64,000 nt of DNA. Source: an uncultured Lachnospiraceae bacterium. Lineage in GTDB: Bacteria > Bacillota > Clostridia > Lachnospirales > Lachnospiraceae. Every line of letters starts with the position of its first letter. Within the stretch, counting starts at the first letter, position 1. Positions 33,877 through 42,003 of the stretch are shown here, one piece after another. The stretch is taken from positions 1 through 64,000 of the forward strand of contig CAJUGD010000015.1 in assembly GCA_910586205.1 (NCBI GenBank). Direction: 5' to 3'. The notes beneath the pieces were generated by a model. The model did no database searches. It saw only the letters and a program-made list of their open reading frames with translations, and was not told the origin of the DNA. Made by a program: the position numbers and the translations under genes.

Positions 33877-36222
33877 ATGGAAATTTCTATACAATGGATA
33901 CAGGAGAACCCGCTTATACTGTTTCTGATTGTAGTGATTGTTTTCCTGGTTATTATGATCTATGGAGGCAGCGACCGCAGTCAGGATATGATGGAAAGAT
34001 TCTTAGAAACTCTTTCTGGACTTTTGGAAGCAGCCGGGGAAGCTCTGATTGACATTACCAATACTACTTTGGGGTTATTGGAAATGTGGGCAGATTTTTT
34101 TGAAGTGCTTCAATATATACTTTTTGGCAATTTCCACTCCCATATTCGTTTTATTGTGGCAAATTACACCATACTCTTTGCCAGCATTGTTTCTTTTGTC
34201 ACCACGCTGTTTGGTCTTTGCAGAATATTGAATTGGGGATTGGCACTGATTCTATCCTTCACTATCCAGACAGCCTTGGTATTAACTTCTCTTTCCTGTG
34301 CACAGAACTTCTCTAAAAAGCTGCCGAAATGCAAAAAGATTGTTCGTTATACAATATCCGGCAAAAAGGAAATCCCATACCAAACGGATCCAGAGTATGG
34401 AAAAGGGGATTGGAAGTCAGGCTTTATATATCTGTTCTTTTTTCTGCCTTTGATTTTTCTTTCCTCCTCTCTGACGTATGTTTACATTTATGGCGAAAAG
34501 CTAGGTGATTATGTGCTTTATAAGACAGCATATGTTGTGATGACCGAGATAGAACAAGATGCGGATCAAAATCAAGCACAGATTGATCAGTATTTTTATT
34601 CCATAAAAGAGGTAATGAGTGCTTTTCAAAGATACTTGGGAGAGGAGCAAAATAGAGGCAATGATATAAATCAACTGGTAGCTTATCTTGAGGGCACAGA
34701 TGGCACTAAAGAAGAATCGCAGCAAAGGTTAGCGGATTTTGAGAAATATCTCGGAGAACTGAAGGCAGAAAATTCGAGTGTTAACGCAAAAAATTCGGAT
34801 GCGAATACAGAAAATTCGGATGCGAATACAGAAAATTCGAGTGTTAACGCAAAAAATTCGGATGCTAATGCAGAAAATTCAGATGCTAATACAGAAAATT
34901 CGGATATTAACAGGAAAGCATTCCAGATCGCGGACGAGCTTCTGTTTGGGGATAGTGCCGAGGGACTGCAAATTCAGATCGAATTGCCGCAGATACTTCT
35001 TCTGGCAGAGAATGCAGTGCTTTTAAAGCTTTATGACAGCAGTCAGTTAAAAAACATGAATCCAAAGCTGGATGAATTACGAACCTATTTAGCGGATCAT
35101 GCATTATCCATGGAAAATTTTTTTGAGACAGAAAAAAGAGAAAATGGGAACGGAAAGGATAGCAAAAGCAGCAATACACAATCAAAAGCAGATAATGGGA
35201 ATAACGGAAACAAGGAAGATTTCGATAATCAAAGAATTCGTGAGCTGGTGAGAGAGCTTATATTAGAAACCCAGGAATTGTATCGTCAGATTCCTGAGCT
35301 TCACGATATTTCTGTTTGGGATACTGCGCCCAATCAGACAAAGTCAACTGGCCAAAGGGTCAGAATGCTCTGGAAAAACCCGGTAAAAAGCAGTTTTGCT
35401 GCAAAATATAACCGGTACCTGGAAATAACAGACAGCCGCTTGACCTTAGTAAGCCGGGCCTTTGGAGCTCTTACTGGCATAAGGAATCTTTTTTTGAAAT
35501 TTATTTATGGCCTATGCTACAGTGCAGATGTTATTATTTTTTTGGTTTGTTTTGTGCGATCCTCACAGAAACCAGGAAAGAGTATACGTATGAGGAGGAA
35601 TTTGGTGTATTCTGTATTTATCCAACCCAAGCAGGAGAAAGAGCAGATTAAAAGAAAGAAGGATAAAAAAACGGGAAAGAGAAGAATGCAGGAAAATGAA
35701 GACGGGCTTGAAAACCGGTCCGAACCAGAAGACCAGACGGAAAATAACCGACAAAAAGAGTACAAAAGTCCAATAAATCACTGGGATGAAAGAAATGTGC
35801 TGCATTGTCTGTTAAACAGCCATGCATTAGACTTGCTGAAGTTTTGTGAGATCAGGAATTTACATCGGAGTGTAGAAGTTTACCAAATCCTTGACTTTGC
35901 CAATGGACCTGAGTCCCGTCTGTCCTCTAAATGTGGAGAAAAGCTTTTAAGTAAGCAGGAAGATAACCGGGATGAATGGTATGTTAGTGAGGAGCATGTC
36001 CGGTCGGCTGACTTTTATCAGGAAATGCTGTTGCTGCACTCTGCAGGTTTGGCTTATCCAGTCAAAGAACTGTCTGACGGGGTTACAGGGTATGTTCTAA
36101 CAACAGGATGTATCCATAATCTTCTTCAAATTTTATTTGATACGGCAAGAAGGAGAGGAGTAGATGTCCGCGTATTCAAGGAGGATCTAAAGGAATATGA
36201 GGAAGATACCTGGGAAGATTAG
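33877..36222 (+). CDS. Large multi-pass membrane protein with extracellular helical region and tandem repeats (unknown)
   Basis: 781 aa; I recognise no family. Hydrophobic segments lie at about 12-29, 93-114, 118-138 and 182-204; a long hydrophilic, mostly helical and Asn/Glu-rich region spans 210-525. A further hydrophobic segment covers about 527-560, and a charged Lys/Arg/Glu-rich C-terminal part of 220 residues follows. Inside the hydrophilic region residues 297-345 are seven 7-residue repeats (E-N-S-D-A-N-T type). The shape suggests an anchoring or scaffold protein linking the outside region to a cytoplasmic tail. First gene of the island; the next gene starts 26 bases before its end. 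Confidence 0.6.
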   Translation: MEISIQWIQENPLILFLIVVIVFLVIMIYGGSDRSQDMMERFLETLSGLLEAAGEALIDITNTTLGLLEMWADFFEVLQYILFGNFHSHIRFIVANYTILFASIVSFVTTLFGLCRILNWGLALILSFTIQTALVLTSLSCAQNFSKKLPKCKKIVRYTISGKKEIPYQTDPEYGKGDWKSGFIYLFFFLPLIFLSSSLTYVYIYGEKLGDYVLYKTAYVVMTEIEQDADQNQAQIDQYFYSIKEVMSAFQRYLGEEQNRGNDINQLVAYLEGTDGTKEESQQRLADFEKYLGELKAENSSVNAKNSDANTENSDANTENSSVNAKNSDANAENSDANTENSDINRKAFQIADELLFGDSAEGLQIQIELPQILLLAENAVLLKLYDSSQLKNMNPKLDELRTYLADHALSMENFFETEKRENGNGKDSKSSNTQSKADNGNNGNKEDFDNQRIRELVRELILETQELYRQIPELHDISVWDTAPNQTKSTGQRVRMLWKNPVKSSFAAKYNRYLEITDSRLTLVSRAFGALTGIRNLFLKFIYGLCYSADVIIFLVCFVRSSQKPGKSIRMRRNLVYSVFIQPKQEKEQIKRKKDKKTGKRRMQENEDGLENRSEPEDQTENNRQKEYKSPINHWDERNVLHCLLNSHALDLLKFCEIRNLHRSVEVYQILDFANGPESRLSSKCGEKLLSKQEDNRDEWYVSEEHVRSADFYQEMLLLHSAGLAYPVKELSDGVTGYVLTTGCIHNLLQILFDTARRRGVDVRVFKEDLKEYEEDTWED
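34765..34911 (+). repeat. Seven tandem 21-bp repeats within the membrane-protein gene
   Basis: Seven in-frame 21-base units, each beginning GCA/ACA then GAAAATTC or AAAAATTC, with two alternating endings (GAGTGTTAAC and GATGCGAAT/GATGCTAAT). They encode the hydrophilic heptad motif E/K-N-S-(D/S)-(A/V)-N-(T/A). Unit number can change without breaking the frame, so this is a candidate length-variable linker. Confidence 0.85.
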
Positions 36223-37564
36223 TATTTTTATGGCAGTAGTCTGTTTTAGCGTATGTCTCACCTGTGTGTCCTCCCTTTCAGCGGAGGGAAACCATTATGA
36301 AACAGAGGTATGGATTCCCAGTTCTCGTTTTTTGGGACCTGACCCAGATGGAATATTCCTGCTGGTATTCGATACAACCGGCTCTTTTCATGAGAATATC
36401 AATAAGGAGCTGTCTGAAGATTTCAAAAACGTCTATCTTATTCTTTCTGACAGAGAAAAGGGAGTAGAGCAAGATGCCTTTCTTTTTGGCAAATCGGTAA
36501 AACGGCTCTCCGAAATGAAAGATCCCACAGATTGGTCTTCATCAGAAAATACGGATTTTCAAGATGTCTTTGAAAAAATCAAAAATTATATGAAGACTTC
36601 CAGATTAAAGGGAAAAAAATGGGCGAGGATTGTGATGGTATCTGATTTTTACGATTCCGTGATGGGAGAAGAATATCAGCGAATTAAAAACGACCCTGAA
36701 GTAAGCAACTTGGCAATGGAAGTAATTAAGGAGAGAACAGAGGCAATAGATGCTTTGGCGGAGGATATAAAGGCTATCATGCCAGAAGGATTTGAACAGG
36801 ATTATATTCTGTTTCCATCAATCCAGGAAGAAAAAAGCGGAAATCAAAGATATGATATTCAGAAAAATGCTGGAAAGGATCATGTCCTGTTACTGCAAAA
36901 GAAAGAAAACGGAAACGTCGAGGATCCGGACGGAATCATAAAGAGAAAATTCATAGAGCTGTTAATGAAAGGGTTGACCGGTGATCCGGATACAGAATGG
37001 AAGATCCTTGGAGATGTGGCAAAGGACGATGTAGAAACAAAAAGGGATTATTATCTATATAGTGAGAAAAGGCTTGAAGCTCAGGGTATATCCTTAATGT
37101 ATCCCGAGCTTCTTTGTGAGTTCAAGACTGGCGGATATTTCTATTATGTGAGCCAGAAATCTGTAAAGGATCTTGGGCTAATCCCCACCAGGGAAAATGT
37201 ATATATGATGATGGTGCCAGAAATAAAAGCTACGATCCTTTATAGCATGACAGATAACAGTACTGTTTTACAAGAAGGAGGGGTTGAGGTAAAGCTTGAA
37301 CTAAAAAAGTCAGGAGCGAAAAAAGGCGAAGATTCTATGGAACTATTAGAGTCATGGAAAGAACCGATTAATCTGCTATGCAGCCGTTCGTTTGAGAAAA
37401 ACAGGGACAACTGGGGAGCTGTAAACTATGTGTTTGATCAAAACAAAAGAGATACAAACACCTTAGAAGCAGGCTTATATCAAATCCGCCTCCGAAAGAT
37501 CACAACTGGTTCTTTGCTGGACTTAATTGTGGAAGATGACCTTAGGATTCCAGAGCGGCAATAA
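36197..37564 (+). CDS. Exported vWA-like protein (unknown function)
   Basis: 455 aa with a signal peptide (charged start, hydrophobic core about 8-27, cleavage near S-L-S-A). After it, F-L-L-V-F-D-T-T-G-S-F (residues 54-64) resembles a vWA MIDAS strand-loop (D-x-[ST]-G-S), and I-V-M-V-S-D-F-Y-D-S near residue 150 resembles the later MIDAS aspartate strand. The rest is beta-rich and unknown. No membrane anchor at the C-terminus, so it is probably secreted or held by partners. It overlaps the preceding gene by 26 bases. AAGGAGG at 36179-36185 supports the start. Confidence 0.6.
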   Translation: MRKIPGKISIFMAVVCFSVCLTCVSSLSAEGNHYETEVWIPSSRFLGPDPDGIFLLVFDTTGSFHENINKELSEDFKNVYLILSDREKGVEQDAFLFGKSVKRLSEMKDPTDWSSSENTDFQDVFEKIKNYMKTSRLKGKKWARIVMVSDFYDSVMGEEYQRIKNDPEVSNLAMEVIKERTEAIDALAEDIKAIMPEGFEQDYILFPSIQEEKSGNQRYDIQKNAGKDHVLLLQKKENGNVEDPDGIIKRKFIELLMKGLTGDPDTEWKILGDVAKDDVETKRDYYLYSEKRLEAQGISLMYPELLCEFKTGGYFYYVSQKSVKDLGLIPTRENVYMMMVPEIKATILYSMTDNSTVLQEGGVEVKLELKKSGAKKGEDSMELLESWKEPINLLCSRSFEKNRDNWGAVNYVFDQNKRDTNTLEAGLYQIRLRKITTGSLLDLIVEDDLRIPERQ

Positions 37565-37640
37565 AAATTCAGCTCAGGCACTGAAAGGGTGAAAGAATCT
37601 GAAAGGCTCTGATTTATCTGCTGTGGTAAGGAGGATTGTC

Positions 37641-39209
37641 GTGAAAAGACGGGAGTGTTTGATTAAGGTGCTTTTGACAGCTCTTTTATTGTCCGGCTGT
37701 AGTGTAAAGGAGGAGCCTATTAATGGAAAAGTATTATTTCCGGAAATTCCGAGCTATTCTTCTTTGCTGAACGCTGGTTATGAAAAAGCAGGTTCCCAAA
37801 ATCAGAGTGTGGAGAATCCGCCAGTGCATGTATATATAAGTAATACGGCAAATATGTGTTCCTTTGTATTCAGTGAGGATCAAGGATTTCAGGCAGATTC
37901 TCATTTGATAAATCTACTGCGCGGAATTCATGATATGGGGATAATTTATGGAAAGACCAGCTATTATACATTGCAGAAAGAGGAGGATATGGAGATATAT
38001 CCAAGATGGACGAGATACCAGACAGAGTCAGAATCTCTATTGGATATCTGTTTATACAAGGATTTTCTAAAGCCGGAATTTTATCTTGATCAAAATGAAT
38101 CTGATGAATCACAGCCTCTGTCCCTGCTATATGGTTCGGCTGATGGAGAATGGGATCCTGAGAATATTAATCTTGTAATTACGGACATGACTGAGCGGAA
38201 TATGGAACCGGAAAATCTGGCAAAACGGATCCGTGATATGTGCCAAGAAAACAGATGTGATGCCTACCTACTGGTGTTTCAACCAGAATACTATGGAACG
38301 GTAAAAGTCCCTAAACCAAATAATCCTGAAATTCTGATTGAAAAAAGGGTAGAAGGGACAAGACCTTGTTATCTTATGATAACAGGGCCTTCTTACTATC
38401 TGGAAAAGTATATGGATAGCTTTTTGAATTGTCTGGAAAGTCTTCAGCTAAGGGCTGGGGAAGATTTTCAACAGATTCGATTTTACATGGGGCAGGAAAA
38501 AACAGAGATTCTTCCTAATCAGATTACGTTTATTGAAGATTTAGAAGATGAGAAGGCTTATGAAAAAGGTAATGTTCAAGTCTCTAAAAGTATAAATAGT
38601 TATGAGAGCGGAGAAAAGGAAGCTGAGGTTCCGGAATTGAGGTTTTTCTACAAACCGGAAAAAAATACGATAAAAGCTGAAATGGACTGGAATGTTCATT
38701 TTAAGGTATCGCTGAATATTCCAGCGGGAAAACAGCTCCATAACTATGGAGAAAAAATTCAATGTTTTCAGTTAAAACATTCTGCTGAAAGAAAACAGGG
38801 GAAGGAGAAAAAGACTTGGGGACAATGGGTGGAGGCAGAGGACTTTGAAGTAGAGAAGAACATCCTGTTTTTCTCCTCGGGAAATGAAAACAAAACAGAG
38901 TATGCGGATATCAGGCTATCCGGAAATTCTGAGCTGCTGTCAGCAGAGCCGGAATCACTTCCACAGGTGCTGTTAATTATTGTGACAATTACATATACAG
39001 AAAAACGTCCCTATAAAATGCCTGAGTGGGTTGAGCGCTATAATGCTGTTTCGGAGGAAGATTGCGGGTGGAAAACATATGGATTGGAGAAGGTGTTTGA
39101 AATTCTTTTTGGATGTGAAGCGGAAGGGAAGGAAACAAAAACCATTTTCTTAGAACGGACTTATGGGGAAATTCCTATCTTAATTATCAGGCAGGAAGAA
39201 TGTCCATAG
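37641..39209 (+). CDS. Lipoprotein with possible divergent vWA-like domain
   Basis: 522 aa. The lipobox L-L-S-G-C with Cys20 after a charged start and hydrophobic stretch shows lipid anchoring outside the membrane. GTG 37641 is preferred: AAGGAGG at 37628-37634 is 6 bases upstream. Internal strand-like segments (V-H-V-Y-I-S-N-T and I-N-L-V-I-T-D-M-T) look like the alternating fold of the neighbouring vWA protein, but no proper MIDAS is present. It probably works outside the cell with the protein at 36197. Family not recognised. Confidence 0.6.
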   Translation: MKRRECLIKVLLTALLLSGCSVKEEPINGKVLFPEIPSYSSLLNAGYEKAGSQNQSVENPPVHVYISNTANMCSFVFSEDQGFQADSHLINLLRGIHDMGIIYGKTSYYTLQKEEDMEIYPRWTRYQTESESLLDICLYKDFLKPEFYLDQNESDESQPLSLLYGSADGEWDPENINLVITDMTERNMEPENLAKRIRDMCQENRCDAYLLVFQPEYYGTVKVPKPNNPEILIEKRVEGTRPCYLMITGPSYYLEKYMDSFLNCLESLQLRAGEDFQQIRFYMGQEKTEILPNQITFIEDLEDEKAYEKGNVQVSKSINSYESGEKEAEVPELRFFYKPEKNTIKAEMDWNVHFKVSLNIPAGKQLHNYGEKIQCFQLKHSAERKQGKEKKTWGQWVEAEDFEVEKNILFFSSGNENKTEYADIRLSGNSELLSAEPESLPQVLLIIVTITYTEKRPYKMPEWVERYNAVSEEDCGWKTYGLEKVFEILFGCEAEGKETKTIFLERTYGEIPILIIRQEECP

Positions 39210-39275
39210 TCAATCGGAGACATTCTTTGATACTCAAGGAAATAATAGGAAAAAAATACAGCAAGGGAGAAGGCT

Positions 39276-40337
39276 ATGGGTGTGGAAGTGATAGAGCTGA
39301 ACAGTGTCAAGGGGAAGAATTTGAAGATTTTTGACCATATGGTTGCCCAACTGAGCTTTGGCAGTATCAGAACCGCAGAGTATGATGGGGCTCCATGCTT
39401 CGTAAAATATTTTTCCAGCAAGGATTTTGCCCGCTCAAATTGTGGAATGCAGCTATATGAAAACCTGAAGGCTCATCTGCTTGCAGATTCGCCGGATGAA
39501 TCGTTTTTGTGGCCCATAGATCTTTCAAATGTAGAGAAAAATTCTTTTTGCTATGTAATTAATCGTGACTTTTCTTTGTACCGGTCTTTGGCAGATATGA
39601 TGGAGGGAACGGATAACTATAAAAGCTGCGAGACCATTGTAAATGCTGCATTGTGTTTGACCAAAGCTTTTACGATGCTCAAAAAGAAATCACATTATTT
39701 TCTTTATATGACAGAGGACGATCTTTTTATCCATCCCCAAAGCGGACGGATAATAATTGCTAATGTGGAATTTTTAAAGAAGGAAGAAGAACCTGGCGGT
39801 CTTTGGGAACTGCTTAACGTAAGCCGTCTGTTTCCGCCTGTATGTGTGAGAAAAGAGCGCTTGCCTAATGAACGTTCAAACTGTTATCTTTTGTCAGTAT
39901 TATTATTTGAAATCTTGTATTTAAGCCATCCTCTTGAGGGGCGCTGTGCGGCAAAATATCCGTTTATGGGAGAAAAAGAAAACATGGAAGTGTATGGCTC
40001 TCGCCCATGCTTTATTTATGACCATGAAGACGCCTCTAACCGACCGGTTCGCGGGGTTCATATTAACATGTATATACGCAGGAACATGTACCCCTTGTAT
40101 ATTCAAGAACATTTTTCTCGGGTGTTTTCTAAAGAAGCATTAAGCAAAAACCTTGCTTATACATCGGTAGATAAATGGTATGAGTTATTTCGGGAATTAA
40201 GGGATTTGCTTGATTTTTGCCCGGACTGCGGCAGAGAGTATTTTAGGCAGTCCGGACAGCGGGTATGTCGGAACTGTAAAAAAGAGTTAAATGATTCATT
40301 TCAAAAAACTACTTCTTTGAGGTGGACAGATGGATAA
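39276..40337 (+). CDS. Protein-kinase-like protein with C-terminal zinc ribbon, probable pseudokinase
   Basis: 353 aa. The blocks follow those of kinases found in TerY-P-type triads (vWA + kinase + PP2C): a Lys in C-F-V-K-Y-F (residue 44) for the VAIK lysine, F-L-W-P-I-D-L at 77-83, and the catalytic-loop region around 140-166. But that loop reads T-E-D-D-L-F-I with A-N-V-E-F where family members have a catalytic Asp/Asn and D-N-D-like metal site, and the glycine-rich loop is weak (L-S-F-G-S). A zinc ribbon C-P-D-C...C-R-N-C (315-334) ends the protein. I infer a regulatory pseudokinase. It overlaps the PP2C-like gene by 8 bases. Confidence 0.65.
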   Translation: MGVEVIELNSVKGKNLKIFDHMVAQLSFGSIRTAEYDGAPCFVKYFSSKDFARSNCGMQLYENLKAHLLADSPDESFLWPIDLSNVEKNSFCYVINRDFSLYRSLADMMEGTDNYKSCETIVNAALCLTKAFTMLKKKSHYFLYMTEDDLFIHPQSGRIIIANVEFLKKEEEPGGLWELLNVSRLFPPVCVRKERLPNERSNCYLLSVLLFEILYLSHPLEGRCAAKYPFMGEKENMEVYGSRPCFIYDHEDASNRPVRGVHINMYIRRNMYPLYIQEHFSRVFSKEALSKNLAYTSVDKWYELFRELRDLLDFCPDCGREYFRQSGQRVCRNCKKELNDSFQKTTSLRWTDG

Positions 40338-41325
40338 ATATCAGGGACTGTCAGTATGCGCCTGTCATCCTGAGAAAAAAGGGAATCAGGATCAATCCAA
40401 AGGCTGCGGGATCATTCACAGGAATGATGAATATGAAGTTCTGGCAGTCTCTGCAGGCGGAAAGCAGACACAATATTTTCGGAGCCATTTGGGGGCGCGT
40501 TTTGCAGTGGAGGCAGCATCTGATGCTTTGCGTGCATTTGCATCTTCTGTGACCAGGGACATGCTTTTTGCGGATGAGAGAAACCAATCCCGCTTGCTGC
40601 GGCAGTTGGAGGGCAGTATTATTACAGCCTGGAAGGCTCTGGTTCGGGCGCATCTGAAAACCTATCCCTTTCAGCCAGAGGAAATCAAAGCAATCAGAAA
40701 CAATAAGTATAAAGAGAATTACAAGAAGGGAATTGATCTGGAATATGCTTACCGTGCTAATGTGACTGCAGCTATTGTGGCAAAGGATTACTGCCTCATG
40801 CTCCAAAATGGGGACGGAGAGTGCTGGATCATGAAAAACCGTTCTCGGTCAGCCAAAATACGGAAGGATACGATTCCGAAAAATGATAAATGTGAAAAGG
40901 AGTACAGCACAGCTATGTGTGACAAAACCGCACTCCGCGAGTTTCGCTATTGCTGTCTGGACACGACTCCTGCCGCGATCTTTCTTGCGGCAGGCAGCAG
41001 ACAACTATATTCTGATAAGGCAAAAGAGGATTCGGTTAACCTGGATCAAATAGCTCACGAGCTGATGCTGAAAGGAGCAGATCGGAATACAAGGCTGAAA
41101 GAAAAGCTGGCAAGTCTTTGCAGGAAAGAAAAGCTGGATTATTTATGTATGGCATGTCTCTGGACTGAGGATATATGGAGCAAACGCCTGAAAACACAAA
41201 TTAGAGCAGTCTGGGAGAAGTATTGTCTTCCTTTCAAAAAGATAGCATATTTTATCGGATCTGCGGTTTTTCTCCTTCTCATATTTTTAATCGTATATAT
41301 GGGTTTTACTTTAGAGTGTGTCTGA
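40330..41325 (+). CDS. PP2C-like protein with C-terminal membrane anchor, probable pseudophosphatase
   Basis: 331 aa. The PP2C order is recognisable: G-N-Q-D-Q (for N-E-D), then A-V-S-A-G-G at 39-44 and G-A-R-F-A-V-E-A-A, later Q-N-G-D-G-E (159-164) and I-F-L-A-A-G-S (217-223). In active members the second and fourth carry D-G (S-D-G and S-D-G-L); here both aspartates are lost (S-A-G, A-G-S), so metal-dependent catalysis looks unlikely. One membrane span at about 298-320. The last codons lie inside a mobile repeat at 41312. Adjacent to the kinase-like gene, pointing to a paired regulatory module. Confidence 0.65.
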   Translation: MDKYQGLSVCACHPEKKGNQDQSKGCGIIHRNDEYEVLAVSAGGKQTQYFRSHLGARFAVEAASDALRAFASSVTRDMLFADERNQSRLLRQLEGSIITAWKALVRAHLKTYPFQPEEIKAIRNNKYKENYKKGIDLEYAYRANVTAAIVAKDYCLMLQNGDGECWIMKNRSRSAKIRKDTIPKNDKCEKEYSTAMCDKTALREFRYCCLDTTPAAIFLAAGSRQLYSDKAKEDSVNLDQIAHELMLKGADRNTRLKEKLASLCRKEKLDYLCMACLWTEDIWSKRLKTQIRAVWEKYCLPFKKIAYFIGSAVFLLLIFLIVYMGFTLECV

Positions 41326-41475
41326 AAATTGCTTTCCGTCAGATGTGCGTCACAATTTGTGGGAGATTTGACCCGAATGAGGGAGGCGTAGTGGGCTACG
41401 TTGACCGAATGAGGGCCAAATCTCCCGCAAAGTGGGGCGTGCATCTGGCGGGAATGAATTTTCAGACACGCTCTA
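41312..41475. mobile_element. 164-bp palindromic MITE-like element flanked by TA
   Basis: Outer arms GAGTGTGTCTGAAAATT and (inverted) GAGCGTGTCTGAAAATT match at 16 of 17 bases, and a TA stands at each outer end. The inside is also largely self-complementary around a centre near 41392 (GTAGTGGGCTAC). Such elements are typical non-autonomous transposons of clostridial genomes. It truncates or replaces the end of the PP2C-like gene, giving it the tail E-C-V. The rest of the gap up to 41584 shows no gene. Confidence 0.75.
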
Positions 41476-41584
41476 GGAGTCCGTGTATAAAAAAGAGCAA
41501 TGGCAAAGGATTCAGAATTTGGCTGACAAATCAGAAGGTAGACTTATTGACACTTATAAAAGCACTTATCATGGAGAATAAGAA

Positions 41585-41905
41585 ATGGGAATTTATATTT
41601 GTTTCGGCGGATGTATCATTCTTTCTGCCCTGTGGATCCTGTCGGTTTTGATGGTGAAATGGATTGGCTCCCCAATCCTGTCATGTTTTTTTGATTTTGT
41701 TTTGACAATTATGGTGTTTGCATTGTTCGCAGCCGGGCTATATCTGAACAGCGAACAACCGAACACATCAAAAACAGATTTATCCATAATACAGGAGGAA
41801 TTAAGGGAGAGCAGTGAGATAGATGAGAGAACGATTAGCAGCATACAGGAGTTGGCGTCTCCGGCACAGGAAGTAACGTCAGACACCACACTAGTACTAC
41901 CTTGA
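41585..41905 (+). CDS. Small membrane protein with two spans (unknown)
   Basis: 106 aa. Two hydrophobic segments at about 5-25 and 30-52, then a polar acidic tail of about 50 residues. GGAG at 41573-41576 is 8 bases before the ATG. No family recognised. Codon use is like its neighbours and it lies between the kinase/phosphatase pair and a vWA gene, so it is probably a real accessory component of the island. Confidence 0.55.
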   Translation: MGIYICFGGCIILSALWILSVLMVKWIGSPILSCFFDFVLTIMVFALFAAGLYLNSEQPNTSKTDLSIIQEELRESSEIDERTISSIQELASPAQEVTSDTTLVLP

Positions 41906-42003
41906 GGAATCATGGCAGATTTCATAGTATTTTACTTATACCGGTTTGTACCCGTAAAACGATGTATGGAACGTAATGAAAGATACACAGAATGGAGATA
42001 ACA

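Noticed and set aside
34765..34911. Regular repeats that might suggest a CRISPR array
   Set aside because: The units are contiguous, 21 bases, in frame within a gene and have no spacers.
39276..41325. Full tellurite-resistance (Ter) system
   Set aside because: Kinase, PP2C and vWA resemble the TerY-P triad, but no TerC, TerD or TerB gene is visible.
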